37,234 nt of DNA. It comes from JANNOG01 sp050329415. Its GTDB lineage: Bacteria > Actinomycetota > Actinomycetes > Actinomycetales > JBBAYJ01. The notes beneath the pieces are model-generated. The model was given only the letters and a program-made list of their open reading frames with translations, had not been told where the DNA came from and made no database searches. Both the position numbers and the translations under genes were made by a program. The DNA lies in assembly GCA_050329415.1 (NCBI GenBank), contig JBHJOS010000163.1, forward strand, positions 1 through 37,234. Direction: 5' to 3'. This document shows positions 23,244-30,614 of the stretch, in pieces. Position 1 is the first letter of the stretch; every line of letters begins with the position of its first letter.

Positions 23244-24148
23244 TGACCGATGACCGCGCCACCGGCGGTGCATGGCCACATCCACCCGGCGGTGCCGGCG
23301 GGCCGGAGCGCCCGGCGATCGCCGTCGGGCTCTCGACCATGGCCGTGTTCCCCGACGGCGTCCAGACGGCCTTCTCGATGGCGGCCGACCTCGGCTTCGA
23401 CGGAGTCGAGATCATGGTGTGGTCCGACCCGGTGAGCCGTGACGCCGCGGCCATCGCGCGGCTCGCCCGGGACCACGGGGTGCCCGTGCTCAGCGTGCAC
23501 GCACCCACCACTCTCCTCACCCAGGGGGTGTGGGGGCGCGACCCGTGGGAGCGGCTGCGCCGCTCCGCCGAGCACGCCGAGGAGCTGGGGGCCGACGTCG
23601 TCGTGGTGCACCCGCCCTTCCGCTGGCAGCGCGAGTACGGGGCGGGCTTCTCCGACGGGATCGCCCGCCTCGGTGACGAGCACCACGTGGACTTCGCCGT
23701 CGAGAACATGTTCCCCTGGCGTGTCGGCAATTCCCGGCTCGAGGCGTACTCGCCCGGCTGGGACCCCACCCACCACGAGTACGAGCACGTGACCCTGGAC
23801 TTCTCCCACGCCGCCACGGCGCAGCTGGACTCCCTGGACCTGGCCCGCGTCTGGGGGGGACGGGTGCGCCACGTCCACCTCGGGGACGGGTCGGGGTCCG
23901 TCAAGGACGAGCACCTGCCACCCGGGCGGGGGAACCAGCCCTGCGCGGAGGTGCTCGGCCACCTGCGTGACGCCTCGTGGCAGGGTCACGTCGTGGCCGA
24001 GGTCAACACCCGCCGGGCCGGCCCCCGGCGGGCCGCCGTCCTCGCCGAGACCCTCGCCTTCGCGCGGACGCACCTCGACCAGGCCTGGCGCCGGTCTGCC
24101 GAGGGCTCACCGGACCCGCGGGTTCCGGCCGACCCGGGGCACGCGTGA
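23243..24148 (+). CDS. Sugar phosphate isomerase/epimerase (xylose isomerase-like TIM barrel)
   Basis: The product is 301 aa. It shows an AP_endonuc_2-type TIM barrel. Likely metal and catalytic residues lie in 'VVHPPF', 'DFAVENMFPW', 'LDFSHAA', 'VRHVHLGDGSG' and 'HVVAEVNTR', the Glu-Asp-His-Glu pattern of this superfamily. The counterpart in M. tuberculosis would be Rv0498, in the same position between ppx and proC. The substrate is unknown; database names of this kind are generic. The first ~22 residues are Gly/Pro-rich and probably disordered. The GTG start is set by the -10 box 6 nt upstream. It overlaps the next gene by GTGA. Confidence 0.9.
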   Translation: MTDDRATGGAWPHPPGGAGGPERPAIAVGLSTMAVFPDGVQTAFSMAADLGFDGVEIMVWSDPVSRDAAAIARLARDHGVPVLSVHAPTTLLTQGVWGRDPWERLRRSAEHAEELGADVVVVHPPFRWQREYGAGFSDGIARLGDEHHVDFAVENMFPWRVGNSRLEAYSPGWDPTHHEYEHVTLDFSHAATAQLDSLDLARVWGGRVRHVHLGDGSGSVKDEHLPPGRGNQPCAEVLGHLRDASWQGHVVAEVNTRRAGPRRAAVLAETLAFARTHLDQAWRRSAEGSPDPRVPADPGHA

Positions 24149-25092
24149 ACGCCGCTCGCCGGGTGGGTGACTTCGGTGGCGCCCTCACCGCGCGGCTGGG
24201 GCGCCGCCACGCGGCCGGTCCGGAGCCCGCCGATGCCCTCGCGCGGGCGGCCGACGTCCGGTCCGCCGCCGACGGTGCCGCCGACGTGCTCGTGCGCTAC
24301 GTCGGGCACCCGCGGCCGGGCGACGCCGCTGCCGACGCCGCACGGGACCGGTTGGTGGCCGTGATCGAGGGTGCGGCGGCCACGGGCCTGGCCGCCGGCG
24401 GCGGGCTGGACGTCGCGGTGCCGGCCGCCTGCCTGGGGGAGGGCGACGCTGCGGCGGGCCGGGTCCGCGCAGTGGCGACGGCCGCGGCGGCGGCCGGGTG
24501 CGCGGTCCTGCTCTCCCCGACGGACGGCCGGGACGCTCCCGCCGTCGCCGGGCTGGTGCGCCGCCTCGCCGGGGAGTACCCGAGCGTGGGCCTCGAGGTG
24601 TGGGCCGGCCTGCGGACGGCGGGCGGCGACCTGCGCGAGGTCCTCGACCGCGGCTACGCGGCCGTGGCGGGCGATGACCCGCTGCCGCGCGTGCTCCTGC
24701 GGGCGGGCGGCGGGGCCCGCGGGGTTCCGCCGAGCCTGGCGCTGCCCGGTCCGTCGGACGCCGACCGGGCGTTCCTGCGTTATGCCAAGCGCGTGCTCCG
24801 GGCGCCGCTGCGGGTGTCCCTGGTACCGGGGGACGCCACCCTGCTGGGGATCACCGAGGCGGTCGCGGACGGCGCGCGAAGTGTCGCCGGGTCGGCCGCC
24901 GCGGGCGGGTCCGACTCCCCGGGGGCCGTGGCCTGGTGGGAAGTCGTCGTCGAGCTGGGGGTCCGCGTCGACCAGGGCCGCCGCCTCACGGTGTCCGGCC
25001 GCCGGGTGCGGGTCGAAGTGCCCTTCGGGCCGCGTTGGCGAGCGGTCGGCCTGCGGCGCACGGTGACCGCCGGGAAGGGCCGCGGACGATGA
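24145..25092 (+). CDS. Proline-dehydrogenase-like protein, probably catalytically degenerate
   Basis: The product is 315 aa. It has no obvious motif at first sight, but the order of elements follows the PRODH barrel. 'VGLEVWAGLRTAGGDLREVL' (~148-167) resembles 'VGxxLQAYLxRTxxDLxxLL'. 'RAFLRYAKRVL' then 'SLVPGD' sits where 'IATHD' would be. The C-terminal 'VRVEVPFGPRW..VGLRR' (R304-R305) resembles 'VRVYVPYGxxWxxYFMRR'. The 'RLVKGAY' segment is 'RVLLRAGGG', so the flavin/substrate lysine is missing. I infer a PRODH relative that may no longer oxidise proline. It overlaps both neighbours (GTGA before, ATGA into proC), so it is translated with proC. The family call is from visual alignment only. 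Confidence 0.6.
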   Translation: MNAARRVGDFGGALTARLGRRHAAGPEPADALARAADVRSAADGAADVLVRYVGHPRPGDAAADAARDRLVAVIEGAAATGLAAGGGLDVAVPAACLGEGDAAAGRVRAVATAAAAAGCAVLLSPTDGRDAPAVAGLVRRLAGEYPSVGLEVWAGLRTAGGDLREVLDRGYAAVAGDDPLPRVLLRAGGGARGVPPSLALPGPSDADRAFLRYAKRVLRAPLRVSLVPGDATLLGITEAVADGARSVAGSAAAGGSDSPGAVAWWEVVVELGVRVDQGRRLTVSGRRVRVEVPFGPRWRAVGLRRTVTAGKGRGR

Positions 25093-25934
25093 CCGCGGCC
25101 GGGGCGGGGACCGTGGCGGGAGTCGATGGGGCGCGGCCGACGGTGGCGGTCGTGGGGGCCGGCGCGATGGGCGGCGCTCTGCTCACCGGTCTCGCGCGCG
25201 CCGGCTGGGGACCCGGCGAGCTGCTGGTCGTGGAGCCGGACGCGGCGCGGCGGGCGGCCGTCACCGCCGCCACCGGGTCCCTTCCGGGCGACGTGCCGGC
25301 TGCGGCCGCGGCCGACGTCGTGGTGGTCGCCGTCAAGCCCGCCCAGGTCGCGGGGGTCCTGGCGGAGCTCTCCGGGCACCTGGGGTCGCGTCGTCCGGTG
25401 GTTGTGTCGATCGCGGCGGGTGTCACGCTCGCGGCGCTGGAGCGAGCCCTGCCCGCGGGTGTCCCGGTGGTGCGAGTCATGCCGAACACGCCGGCGTTGA
25501 TCGGCGAGGGCACCAGTGCGCTGTCGGGAGGCAGCCGCGCCGAGGATCGGCACCTGACCCTGGCGGAGCGGGTGATGGCCGCCGTCGGCACGGCGGTCCG
25601 GGTGCCGGAGTCGTTGCAGGGGGCCGTCACGGCGCTGTCGGGTTCCGGGCCCGCGTATCTGTTCTACCTCGTCGATGCCATGGTCGAGGGCGGGGTGCTG
25701 CTCGGCCTGGACCGGGCGACGGCCCGCGAGCTGGCGGTGCGCACCGTCCTCGGGTCGTCGCGGCTGCTCGCCGAGACCGGTCGGCACCCGGTGGAGCTGC
25801 GGGAACAGGTCACCTCCCCGGCCGGGACGACCGTCGAGGCGCTGCGGGTGCTGGACGACGCCGGGGTGCGGGCCGCGGTCCTGCGGGCGATGCGGGCGGC
25901 CCGGGACCGCTCGCGCGAGATGTCGGGCGGCTGA
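25089..25934 (+). CDS. proC: Pyrroline-5-carboxylate reductase
   Basis: The product is 281 aa. It reduces pyrroline-5-carboxylate to proline with NAD(P)H, the last step of proline synthesis. The N-terminal Rossmann motif is 'VAVVGAGAMGGALLTGLARA' (~19-38), followed by 'VVVAVKPAQVAGVL' and 'VRVMPNTPALIGEG'. The C-terminal dimerisation domain carries 'ALSGSGPAYLFYLVDAM' and 'EQVTSPAGTTVEALRVL', the P5CR signature. The first 15 residues are an Ala/Gly-rich extension. The ATG overlaps the PRODH-like gene's stop (ATGA), giving translational coupling. Confidence 0.97.
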   Translation: MTAAGAGTVAGVDGARPTVAVVGAGAMGGALLTGLARAGWGPGELLVVEPDAARRAAVTAATGSLPGDVPAAAAADVVVVAVKPAQVAGVLAELSGHLGSRRPVVVSIAAGVTLAALERALPAGVPVVRVMPNTPALIGEGTSALSGGSRAEDRHLTLAERVMAAVGTAVRVPESLQGAVTALSGSGPAYLFYLVDAMVEGGVLLGLDRATARELAVRTVLGSSRLLAETGRHPVELREQVTSPAGTTVEALRVLDDAGVRAAVLRAMRAARDRSREMSGG

Positions 25935-26001
25935 TCGCTGCCGGGCCGGGTGCGGCACAGTGGAACCGCTCCGGGTGGCGGGGCGGGACGAGGGAGGCTC
26001 A

Positions 26002-26337
26002 ATGGCGGGCATCTTCCGTCGCTGGCTCGGCGGCCGGCGCCGACGGCAGACGTTCGACCGCGAGGGCACGCGTACCGACTTGTCCGCGCTCAAGGACTTC
26101 GCCACGAGCCGCCGCGGGGTCGAGTTCTACGTCGAGCCGGAGACGTTCGCCACGGACACCACCGCGGTCGCCGTGGCGCACGACGGTGAGTGGATCCGGC
26201 GCCGGGTGGGGGACCCCTCGGCGGCGGTGACACTGGCTCGCTCGCTCAACCTGCCGCTCTACCGGGCCGAGGTGACCGGCTACCCGCAGCGGATGCGGGA
26301 CTGGTCGGCCCGCAACCGCGACCGCGGCCTGCGCTGA
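26002..26337 (+). CDS. Small conserved basic protein downstream of proC, unknown function
   Basis: The product is 111 aa. A basic N-terminus ('RRWLGGRRRRQTFDREGTR') precedes a mixed alpha/beta region with 'GVEFYVEPETFATDTTAVAVA' cut at its end, 'HDGEWIRRRV' and 'ARSLNLPLYRAEVTGYPQRM'. No signal peptide or membrane segment is seen. It is cytoplasmic by composition, and the family is not recognised. The ATG at 26002 has an excellent GAGGGAGG at 25990-25997, unlike the leaderless genes around it. It lies 67 bp after proC and may be co-transcribed with it. Upstream in-frame sequence is proC shadow. Confidence 0.75.
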   Translation: MAGIFRRWLGGRRRRQTFDREGTRTDLSALKDFATSRRGVEFYVEPETFATDTTAVAVAHDGEWIRRRVGDPSAAVTLARSLNLPLYRAEVTGYPQRMRDWSARNRDRGLR

Positions 26338-26376
26338 GCCCGCCGGGAGCCGGGGGACCGAGGGCGGGCGCTCAGC
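26333..26376. terminator. Hairpin between convergent small-protein and trkH genes
   Basis: GCTGAG (26333-26338) plus CCCGCC (26339-26344) pair with GGCGGG (26363-26368) and CTCAGC (26371-26376), with a two-base bulge. It spans both stop codons, so it can stop transcription from either side. Confidence 0.5.
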
Positions 26377-27772
26377 CGATGAGGGGACGGCCGGGGGGCA
26401 GGCGGTAGAGCTTGCGCCGGCTGCGCAGGGCGAGGGCGGCGGCCAGCGTGGTGGGGCCGATCCGGCCCAGGAACATGCAGACGATGAGGATCCACTGCGG
26501 CCCCTCGTCGATCCGGAACGTGACACCGGTGGTGAGGCCGACGGTGGCGGTGGCGGAGACCACCTCGAACAGGGCGTCCGCCAGCCGTTCGTCGGTGAGC
26601 TCGAGGAACAGCAGGGTCGCCGTGACGACGAGCCCCATGGTCAGCGCCGTCACCGCCAGCGCCTGTCGCAGGGTCGTCGTGTCGATGCGCCGGTCGAAGG
26701 CGGTGGTGTCGGTGTCCCCCCGGGCCTCGGCGACCACCGCCATCACGAGGACCGCCAGGGTGGCCACCTTGATCCCGCCCGCGGTGCTCGCGCTGCCCCC
26801 GCCGACGAACATCAGGGTGATGGTGACGAGCAGGCCCGCATCCGTCATGTCGCCGTAGTCGACGACGTTGAACCCGGCGGTGCGGGGGCTGGCGGAGAGG
26901 AACAGCGACAGGAAGAACCGGTCGGTCCCGGAGGCCCCGGCGACGGTGGCGGCGTTGCGCCACTCCGACAGCCACACCAGCGCGGTGCCCGCGACGAGCA
27001 GCACGGCGCTCGTCGTCAGGACCAGCCGGGTGTTGATCGACCAGTCCCGCGGCCGGGTCCGGCGCACCAGCTCGAAGATCACCGGAAACCCGATCCCGCC
27101 CAGCCCCAGGGCCACCATGATCGGCACAGTGATCCACTCGTCGGTCGCGAAGGGCATGAGATTGTCGGTGAACAGCGCGAACCCGGCGTTGTTGAAGGCC
27201 GAGACGCTGTGGAAGGCGCCGAGCCACAGCGCCCGCGGCAGCTCCTCGTCGTAGTGCAACGCGAACCGGGTCGCCAGCAGGGCCGCGACCACCGTCTCGA
27301 CAACCAGGAAGATCCGGACGATGTTGACGATGAGGGAGCGCACCGTCCCCAGCGCCAGTGCACCGGAGGCCTCGGCGGCAACGAGTCGGGTGCTGAGCCG
27401 CAGCCGGCGCGCGATGACGAGACCGAGGAGCGCGGACAGCGTGGCCACGCCCAGCCCGCCGACCTGGATGAGCACGAGGATGATCGCCTGGCCGGTGGTG
27501 GACCAGTAGGTCGGGGTGTCGACCACGATGAGCCCGGTGACGCACACCGCCGACGTCGCGGTGAAGGCGGCCGTCGTGAACGGCACGCCCGCCGCGGGCG
27601 CCCCGGCGCCGGCCGACACGGGCAGCAGCAGCAGGCCGGTGCCGATGGCGACGAGGCCGAGGAAGCCGATCGGGACCAGCCGGACCGGCGACGCGACGAG
27701 CCCGCGCAACCGCCCGCCGGTGCTGGGCATGCCGCGCCGCGGGATCGGCGGTACAGGCCCGGGCCCGCTCAC
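26372..27772 (-). CDS. Potassium uptake channel subunit, TrkH/KtrB family (second copy)
   Basis: The product is 466 aa. It has four membrane-pore-membrane repeats. Pore loops with the selectivity glycines are visible: 'TSAVCVTGLIVVDT', 'SAFNNAGFALF', 'SPRTAGFNVVDY' and 'ATATVGLTTGVT'. The intramembrane gate loop is 'GGGSASTAGGIKVATLAV'. It would import K+ (with Na+ or H+) under control of the RCK protein encoded upstream. The GTG at 27772 overlaps the stop of the first trkH (GTGA) and is preferred to the ATG at 27730, giving a short Pro-rich N-terminus. The gene is the last of the operon. Confidence 0.93.
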   Translation of the reverse strand: MSGPGPVPPIPRRGMPSTGGRLRGLVASPVRLVPIGFLGLVAIGTGLLLLPVSAGAGAPAAGVPFTTAAFTATSAVCVTGLIVVDTPTYWSTTGQAIILVLIQVGGLGVATLSALLGLVIARRLRLSTRLVAAEASGALALGTVRSLIVNIVRIFLVVETVVAALLATRFALHYDEELPRALWLGAFHSVSAFNNAGFALFTDNLMPFATDEWITVPIMVALGLGGIGFPVIFELVRRTRPRDWSINTRLVLTTSAVLLVAGTALVWLSEWRNAATVAGASGTDRFFLSLFLSASPRTAGFNVVDYGDMTDAGLLVTITLMFVGGGSASTAGGIKVATLAVLVMAVVAEARGDTDTTAFDRRIDTTTLRQALAVTALTMGLVVTATLLFLELTDERLADALFEVVSATATVGLTTGVTFRIDEGPQWILIVCMFLGRIGPTTLAAALALRSRRKLYRLPPGRPLIG

Positions 27773-29142
27773 CCGATGAGCGGCTTCGCCTCGGGGTAGC
27801 GGTACAGCCGCCGCCGCTCGCTGCCCGCCACCGCGGCCGCCACCGCCACCGGCCCCACGCGCCCGACGAACATCGCCCCGGTGACGAACCACACGGCCGC
27901 GGGCGGCAGGTCGCCGGTGATCCCCGTGCTGAGCCCCACCACCCCGGTGGCCGACGTCGCCTCGAACAGCACGTCCGCCAGGGCGAACCCGGTGGTCTGG
28001 AGCAGGAACACCATGGCGACCCCGGTGAGGATCGTGCTGACGCCGAGCACGACGAGCGCCTGGCGCACCGTGGCGGTCGAGATCCGGCGGCCGAAGGCAT
28101 GGACGTCGGCGTCCCCCCGGGTCTCGGCCACGATGGCGAGCACCAGCACCGCGAGGGTGCCGACCTTGATGCCGCCGGACGTCCCGGCGCTGCCCGCGCC
28201 CACGAACATGAGTCCGCTCGTCACCAGCAGTGCTGCGTCCCCGACCTCGGCGTAGTCGATGGTCGCGAACCCGCTCGACCGGGACGTCACCGACATGAAG
28301 ACGGCGGCCATGATGCGGGACGGCCAGTCGAGCGCGCCCAGGGTCGCGGGGTTGCCCCACTCCAGCGCGCCGAGGGCGAGCGCCCCGGCCACCAACAGGA
28401 CCGCCGAGGTGATGAGCACGAGGCGGGTGTGCACCGACCACAGCCGGGGGCTGCGCACCCGCGCCAGCTCGACCAGCACCGGGAAGCCGAGGCCGCCGAG
28501 GACCACGGCGGTCATGACCGGCACCACGATCCAGGGGTCGGTGGCGAACCCGACCAGGGAGTCGCCGTACAGCGCGAACCCGGCGTTGTTGAAGGCGGAG
28601 ACGCCGTGGAACACCCCGTACCAGAGCGCCTGAGGCAGGTCCATGTCGTAGGCGACGAAGAACCGGCCGGCGAGGATCGCCGAGACCACCGTCTCGACGA
28701 CCGCGGTCGTCAGCAGGATGCTCGGCAGCACGGAGCGCAGCGAGCCGATGTCGCCGCGGGTCTCGCGGCCGGCCGCCAGCAGCGACCGCAGTCCGGTCCG
28801 GCGGAACAGGGCGATGGCGACGAGGCTGGACAGTGTCGCGATGCCCAGTCCGCCGACCTGGAACAGCAGGAGCAGCACGACGTGGCCGGTCGTCGACCAG
28901 TGGGTGACGGTGTCGACGACGACGAGGCCGGTGACGCACACCGCGGAGGTGGCCGTGAACACCGCGGTGCGCAGGGGCGCCCCGGTGTCCGTCGCCGTGT
29001 CCGCCGTCGATGCCGGCAGCAGGAGCAGCCCGATGCCGACCACGATGATCGAGGCGAGGCCGATCGGGATGAACCGGGCCGGGTGGAGGAGGACTCGCTC
29101 GGCCCAGGAGTCGAGCCGACGGCGTCCCGCCTGCAGGAGCAT
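27769..29142 (-). CDS. Potassium uptake channel subunit, TrkH/KtrB family (first copy)
   Basis: The product is 457 aa. It has the same four-repeat plan as its neighbour: 'TSAVCVTGLVVVDT', 'SAFNNAGFALYGDSLVGF', 'SRSSGFATIDYA' and 'TSATGVVGLSTGIT', and the gate loop 'GAGSAGTSGGIKVGTLAV'. It is clearly a paralogue of the downstream copy, with divergence in the N-terminal third. ATG 29142 lies 7 nt after the trkA stop, so the operon order is trkA-trkH1-trkH2. Two different subunits might form homodimers with distinct affinity or a heterodimer. Confidence 0.93.
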   Translation of the reverse strand: MLLQAGRRRLDSWAERVLLHPARFIPIGLASIIVVGIGLLLLPASTADTATDTGAPLRTAVFTATSAVCVTGLVVVDTVTHWSTTGHVVLLLLFQVGGLGIATLSSLVAIALFRRTGLRSLLAAGRETRGDIGSLRSVLPSILLTTAVVETVVSAILAGRFFVAYDMDLPQALWYGVFHGVSAFNNAGFALYGDSLVGFATDPWIVVPVMTAVVLGGLGFPVLVELARVRSPRLWSVHTRLVLITSAVLLVAGALALGALEWGNPATLGALDWPSRIMAAVFMSVTSRSSGFATIDYAEVGDAALLVTSGLMFVGAGSAGTSGGIKVGTLAVLVLAIVAETRGDADVHAFGRRISTATVRQALVVLGVSTILTGVAMVFLLQTTGFALADVLFEATSATGVVGLSTGITGDLPPAAVWFVTGAMFVGRVGPVAVAAAVAGSERRRLYRYPEAKPLIG

Positions 29143-29149
29143 GACGCCG

Positions 29150-29818
29150 TCAGGGCCGCGAGGCGAAGCGCTCGACCAGCTCGACGTGCCCGGACACGAT
29201 GAGCAGGTCGTCGCTGTGCACCTTGGTCTCGGGCACCGCATAGGTGAAGTTCTCCCCCGGCGGCTTCACCCCGACGACCGTGACGCCGTACTTCTTCCGC
29301 AGGTCGGTCTGGGCCAGGGTGAAGCCGATGGTCTCCTTCGGTGGGCGCATCTTGACGATGGCGAAGCCGTCGTCGAACTCGATGTAGTCGAGCAGCCGAC
29401 TGGTCACGAGGTGGGCAGTGCGCTCGCCGGCGTCGCGTTCGGGGTAGATGACGTGGCGAACGCCGATGCGGTCGAGGATGCGCCCGTGAGCCAGGCTGAT
29501 GGCCTTGGCCCACACCTGGGGGATCTGGAGGTCGACGAGGTTGGCGGCGGTGAGCACGCTGTCCTCGATCGAGGTGCCGACCCCGACCACCGCCTTCTCG
29601 AACTCCTGGGCACCGATCTGCTTGAGGGCGTCGAAGTTCGTGCTGTCGGCCTCCACCACGTGGGTGAGCCGGCCGGACCACTCCTGGACCAGCTCGGGGC
29701 TGCGCTCCACGGCCATCACCTCGTGGCCGAGCCGATGCAGCGCCTCGGCGGTGGCCGAGCCGTACCGGCCGAGCCCGATGACGAGGACCGCGTCGGAGCG
29801 CAGGCGGCGGGACGGCAC
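29150..29818 (-). CDS. Potassium uptake regulatory subunit, TrkA/KtrA (RCK domain)
   Basis: The product is 222 aa, the single-RCK KtrA size. The RCK_N Rossmann domain has 'VLVIGLGRYGSATAEAL' (G15-x-G-x-x-G20) and a nucleotide-contacting 'VEADSTNFDAL'; the RCK_C domain is at ~140-222. It forms an octameric cytosolic ring that gates the membrane subunit in response to ATP/ADP and often c-di-AMP; disA in this window could supply the latter. The frame is open for ~180 more codons upstream with Ser/Asp/Pro-rich sequence. The GTG at 29818 is chosen because TACCGT lies 6 nt before it and the Rossmann strand starts immediately after. Confidence 0.93.
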   Translation of the reverse strand: MPSRRLRSDAVLVIGLGRYGSATAEALHRLGHEVMAVERSPELVQEWSGRLTHVVEADSTNFDALKQIGAQEFEKAVVGVGTSIEDSVLTAANLVDLQIPQVWAKAISLAHGRILDRIGVRHVIYPERDAGERTAHLVTSRLLDYIEFDDGFAIVKMRPPKETIGFTLAQTDLRKKYGVTVVGVKPPGENFTYAVPETKVHSDDLLIVSGHVELVERFASRP

Positions 29819-29830
29819 GGCGCAACGGTA
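29818..29830 (-). promoter_or_regulatory. Leaderless promoter of the trkA-trkH-trkH operon
   Basis: On the minus strand TACCGT (29830-29825) is followed by 6 nt and the GTG at 29818. No ribosome binding site is present. Confidence 0.6.
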
Positions 29831-30577
29831 AGGCCCCTCGGCGGGGACGGGCGCGACCGGCGCACCCGAGTCGGATCGGGCGCCTTGGCCGTGCGCGGTC
29901 CCGTCGCGGCGGGTCCGGCTCGACCCCGGATATCCAGATCCCGCCTCGCTCGCGCCGGACCATTCGTCCTCACCCCCGCCCTCGTCGTCGCACGCCTCGC
30001 CGCGGGGATCTCCGGTGGACGCTTGAGAGGAGAGCCGGGGATCGCGGGAGCCGTAGAGAGGATTGCTGGGGTCGCCGAGAGAATCGCCGGGGTCCCCGGG
30101 AGGGTCGTCGAGAGAGTCGCTGAGATCACTGAGGGTCTCCAGGGTTGTATCGAGGATCATCGAGGAACCGCCGACGGGCATCGAGGGACTCGCCGGGGGG
30201 TCGTCCGAGAGAGACGACAGGGAATCGTCGGGGAGACTCTCAGGAATGTCAGCTGCGCGCGCCCGCGTTTTCCGTCCTCCCGATTCCGGCGTTGTCCCGC
30301 CCGGTCTCGGACGGGCGGCCGGCCGGCCGCGCCGGGCCGGCCGACGAGCTCCCAAACAGTGTCTTCTTCCACGAGGTCCCGGATCCGGGCGGACGGGGGA
30401 CGCCGCGCGGACCGTGCGCAGGTGCCCGACACATCCCCACCGTGACGAGGCGTCACCGCCGACGAATCGGTCCGGAAGATCGGGAGAATCCGAGAGTCAG
30501 CACCGCTCGCTCTGCAAGTCAGGCGCGGGAGTCCTTCCTCGGTGCGCACCGCGACCGCCCGTCGACCACGAGTGAAA
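29831..30577. other. Gene-free region between trkA and the HNH gene, with degenerate repeats
   Basis: No convincing gene is present. Several frames stay open on both strands, but they lack recognisable domains, codon preference and start signals. About 30030-30240 is built from degenerate, roughly 21-bp units rich in GAGAG/GTCGCCGGGG (for example 30051-30071 and 30072-30092). Its composition is less GC-rich than the flanking genes. Read on the minus strand it gives an acidic Ser/Asp/Leu/Pro-rich frame continuous with trkA. The rest (29831-30030, 30260-30577) shows nothing recognisable. Confidence 0.6.
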
Positions 30578-30614
30578 TTGACGGCGCCCCGTCGTCTCCA
30601 CTAAAATTTCGACA
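30578..30614 (+). promoter_or_regulatory. Leaderless promoter of the HNH/DUF222 gene with good -35 and -10
   Basis: TTGACG (30578-30583) and TAAAAT (30602-30607) are spaced by 18 bp, with the ATG 6 nt after the -10. It is the closest match to the sigma-70 consensus in the window and lies in a locally AT-rich patch. Confidence 0.65.

Noticed and set aside
29150..30355. A 401-aa version of the trkA product with a Ser/Asp-rich N-terminal extension
   Set aside because: The extension comes from repetitive DNA, has no domain, and a leaderless -10 box sits directly before the GTG at 29818 where the RCK Rossmann fold begins.
30063..30575. A plus-strand reading frame of 170 codons before the HNH gene
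   Set aside because: No start signal and low-complexity Arg/Ser/Gly/Pro-rich sequence; it overlaps the degenerate repeats and the HNH promoter.
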